Below, piece after piece: positions 63,087 through 64,000 of a DNA stretch of 64,000 nt. The DNA is from Pseudophaeobacter profundi (GTDB lineage: Bacteria > Pseudomonadota > Alphaproteobacteria > Rhodobacterales > Rhodobacteraceae). Both the position numbers and the translations under genes were made by a program. Below the pieces are notes generated by a model. The model saw nothing but the letters and a program-made list of their open reading frames with translations. It searched no databases and was not told where the DNA came from. The first letter of the stretch is position 1, and the number at the start of each line of letters is the position of its first letter. The DNA lies in the NCBI RefSeq assembly GCF_029697505.1, contig NZ_JARJEF010000008.1:1-64000 (forward strand), in the 5' to 3' direction.

Positions 63087-63789
63087 TTTTCTACTGATCC
63101 ATGGCTCTTGCCATGGTGCCTGGTGCTGGCGCGATGTGATCCCGGCGCTGGCTGCGCGCAGCCATACTGCCCGCGCCATTGATCTGCCCGGTCATGGGGA
63201 TGCCCGTGATCCCGCCACCGTCACCCTACAGGAAACCGCCGAGGCGATCCTGGCCGCCGCCACCCCTGAAACCGTTGTTCTGGGCCATTCCTGGGCCGGC
63301 TATCCCATTTCCGCCGCCGCCGACATCGTCCCCAAGGCGCTGCGCGGGTTGATCTATCTCTGCGCCTATGTGCCTGTTTCGGGCCAGTCGCTGATCGATA
63401 TGCGCAAGGCCGGGCCACGCCAGACCATCGGATCCGCCGCGATCAAATCTGCCGATGGCGCCAGCTATACCATTGAACCAGCTGCGGCCCCGCGCCTGTT
63501 CTACCACGATTGCCCGCAAGAGGCGGTGGATTACGCGCTAAGCCATCTCTGCCCGCAGCCGATCTTGCCGCAGGACACGCCACTGGTGCTGGGGGACAAC
63601 TGGCAGGCCCTCCCCAAGGCCTATATCCGCTGCACGAAGGATCAGACGATTCCGCCGGAATATCAGGCACAGATGGTGGCGGACTGGCCACGCGGCAGTG
63701 TATACGAGATGCCAAACTCTCATTCGCCCTTTTTTGCCAACCCTGAGGGGCTTGCTGATCTGATCGGGCATATCGCAAAGGACTTCTGA
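63079..63789 (+). CDS. alpha/beta hydrolase of the esterase (MES-like) type
   Basis: A 236-residue alpha/beta hydrolase with S71 in LGHSWAG, HGSCHGAWCW as the oxyanion region and a late His in PNSHSPFF. It resembles plant methyl esterases and pyrethroid/salicylate-type hydrolases. It starts at GTG 63079, inside the end of pcaD, and shares one base with the pcaB start (TGATG). Placed between pcaD and pcaB, it may cleave an aromatic or lactone ester that feeds the protocatechuate pathway; this is inference. Confidence 0.82.
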   Translation: MTDFLLIHGSCHGAWCWRDVIPALAARSHTARAIDLPGHGDARDPATVTLQETAEAILAAATPETVVLGHSWAGYPISAAADIVPKALRGLIYLCAYVPVSGQSLIDMRKAGPRQTIGSAAIKSADGASYTIEPAAAPRLFYHDCPQEAVDYALSHLCPQPILPQDTPLVLGDNWQALPKAYIRCTKDQTIPPEYQAQMVADWPRGSVYEMPNSHSPFFANPEGLADLIGHIAKDF

Positions 63790-64000
63790 TGGCGGGTTCC
63801 GTTTTTGACAGCCAGATCTATGGCGACCTATTTACCTCGGGCGATGTAGGGCGCCTGTTCACCGACACCGCCGAAGCACGCGCCATGCTGCTGGTCGAAG
63901 GCGCATTGGCCCGGGCGCAGGGGGCCGCCGGGGTGATCCCGCAAGACAGCGCCGCCGCCATTGGCCGCGCCGTGATGGAGGTGGCACTGGATCCCGGCAC
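63789..64000 (+). CDS. pcaB: 3-carboxy-cis,cis-muconate cycloisomerase, N-terminal part
   Basis: The first 70 codons of a fumarase/aspartase-superfamily protein. SVFDSQIYGDLFTSGDVGRLF and EARAMLLVEGALARAQGAAGVIP match the start of PcaB, which cyclises carboxymuconate to a lactone in the protocatechuate branch. It begins at ATG 63789 in a TGATG overlap with the preceding gene, and it is cut by the window end. Only the N-terminus is visible, so catalytic loops cannot be checked. Confidence 0.85.
   Translation, partial: MAGSVFDSQIYGDLFTSGDVGRLFTDTAEARAMLLVEGALARAQGAAGVIPQDSAAAIGRAVMEVALDPG

Noticed and set aside
1-64000. tRNA genes, CRISPR arrays and prophage genes
   Set aside because: Intergenic regions were scanned by eye for cloverleaf ends and for regularly spaced direct repeats. 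None was found, but a covariance search was not possible.

Overview
This window comes from a Roseobacter-group alphaproteobacterium (order Rhodobacterales; genus not determinable by eye). Supporting signs are an RpoE/ChrR singlet-oxygen sigma/anti-sigma pair with matching promoters, a SAM/SAH riboswitch in front of metK (a class known mainly from Rhodobacterales), the irr-fabA-fabB-fabI order, the aroA-cmk-rpsA-ihfB-lapA-trpF-trpB order, and a GC-rich hairpin repeat of a type common in this order. No tRNA, rRNA, CRISPR array, prophage or plasmid gene was seen.

Layout. 1-1.8 kb: accessory edge with the 3' end of an IS3-type element and a family-2 glycosyltransferase. 1.8-12.5 kb: a minus-strand uptake and catabolic operon (polar amino acid ABC transporter, class III aminotransferase, two-subunit CoA-transferase, two M20 hydrolases, alanine racemase-like enzyme) with a divergent LysR regulator. 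12.5-20 kb: rpoE-chrR facing a flavin oxidoreductase / CFA-synthase-like methyltransferase / GPH transporter / DUF3833 operon, plus a divergent DUF1365-SDR pair. Three promoters of the form TGATCC-N16-CGTA drive rpoE, the methyltransferase operon and the DUF1365 pair, so the locus reads as one singlet-oxygen membrane-lipid regulon, probably for furan or methylated fatty acids. 20-28 kb: zinT with a Zur-like box, a GBBH-like dioxygenase/aldolase pair with a LysR gene, an FAH hydrolase, a nucleoside hydrolase, ychF and a PagL-like outer-membrane protein. 27.9-35.7 kb: trpA, lldD, an HTTM membrane pair, rplY-pth, a serine hydrolase, DUF2237 and an IsdG-like monooxygenase.

35.7-52.8 kb is a long minus-strand housekeeping run: miaB, an OmpA-like protein and a lipoprotein sharing a motif, phoH, ybeY, corC, lnt, metK, trmB, aroA, cmk, a nitroreductase, rpsA, ihfB, lapA, trpF, trpB. 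52.9-64 kb: a conserved unknown, a phytanoyl-CoA-type dioxygenase with a divergent LysR, irr/fabA/fabB/fabI, an FKBP isomerase, a HAD dehalogenase, a threonine dehydratase, and the start of a protocatechuate cluster (pcaD, an alpha/beta hydrolase, and pcaB cut by the window edge).

Starts were moved where a Shine-Dalgarno sequence, family length or promoter position argued for it; each case is noted. All functional calls come from motif reading and remembered family features, not from database searches.
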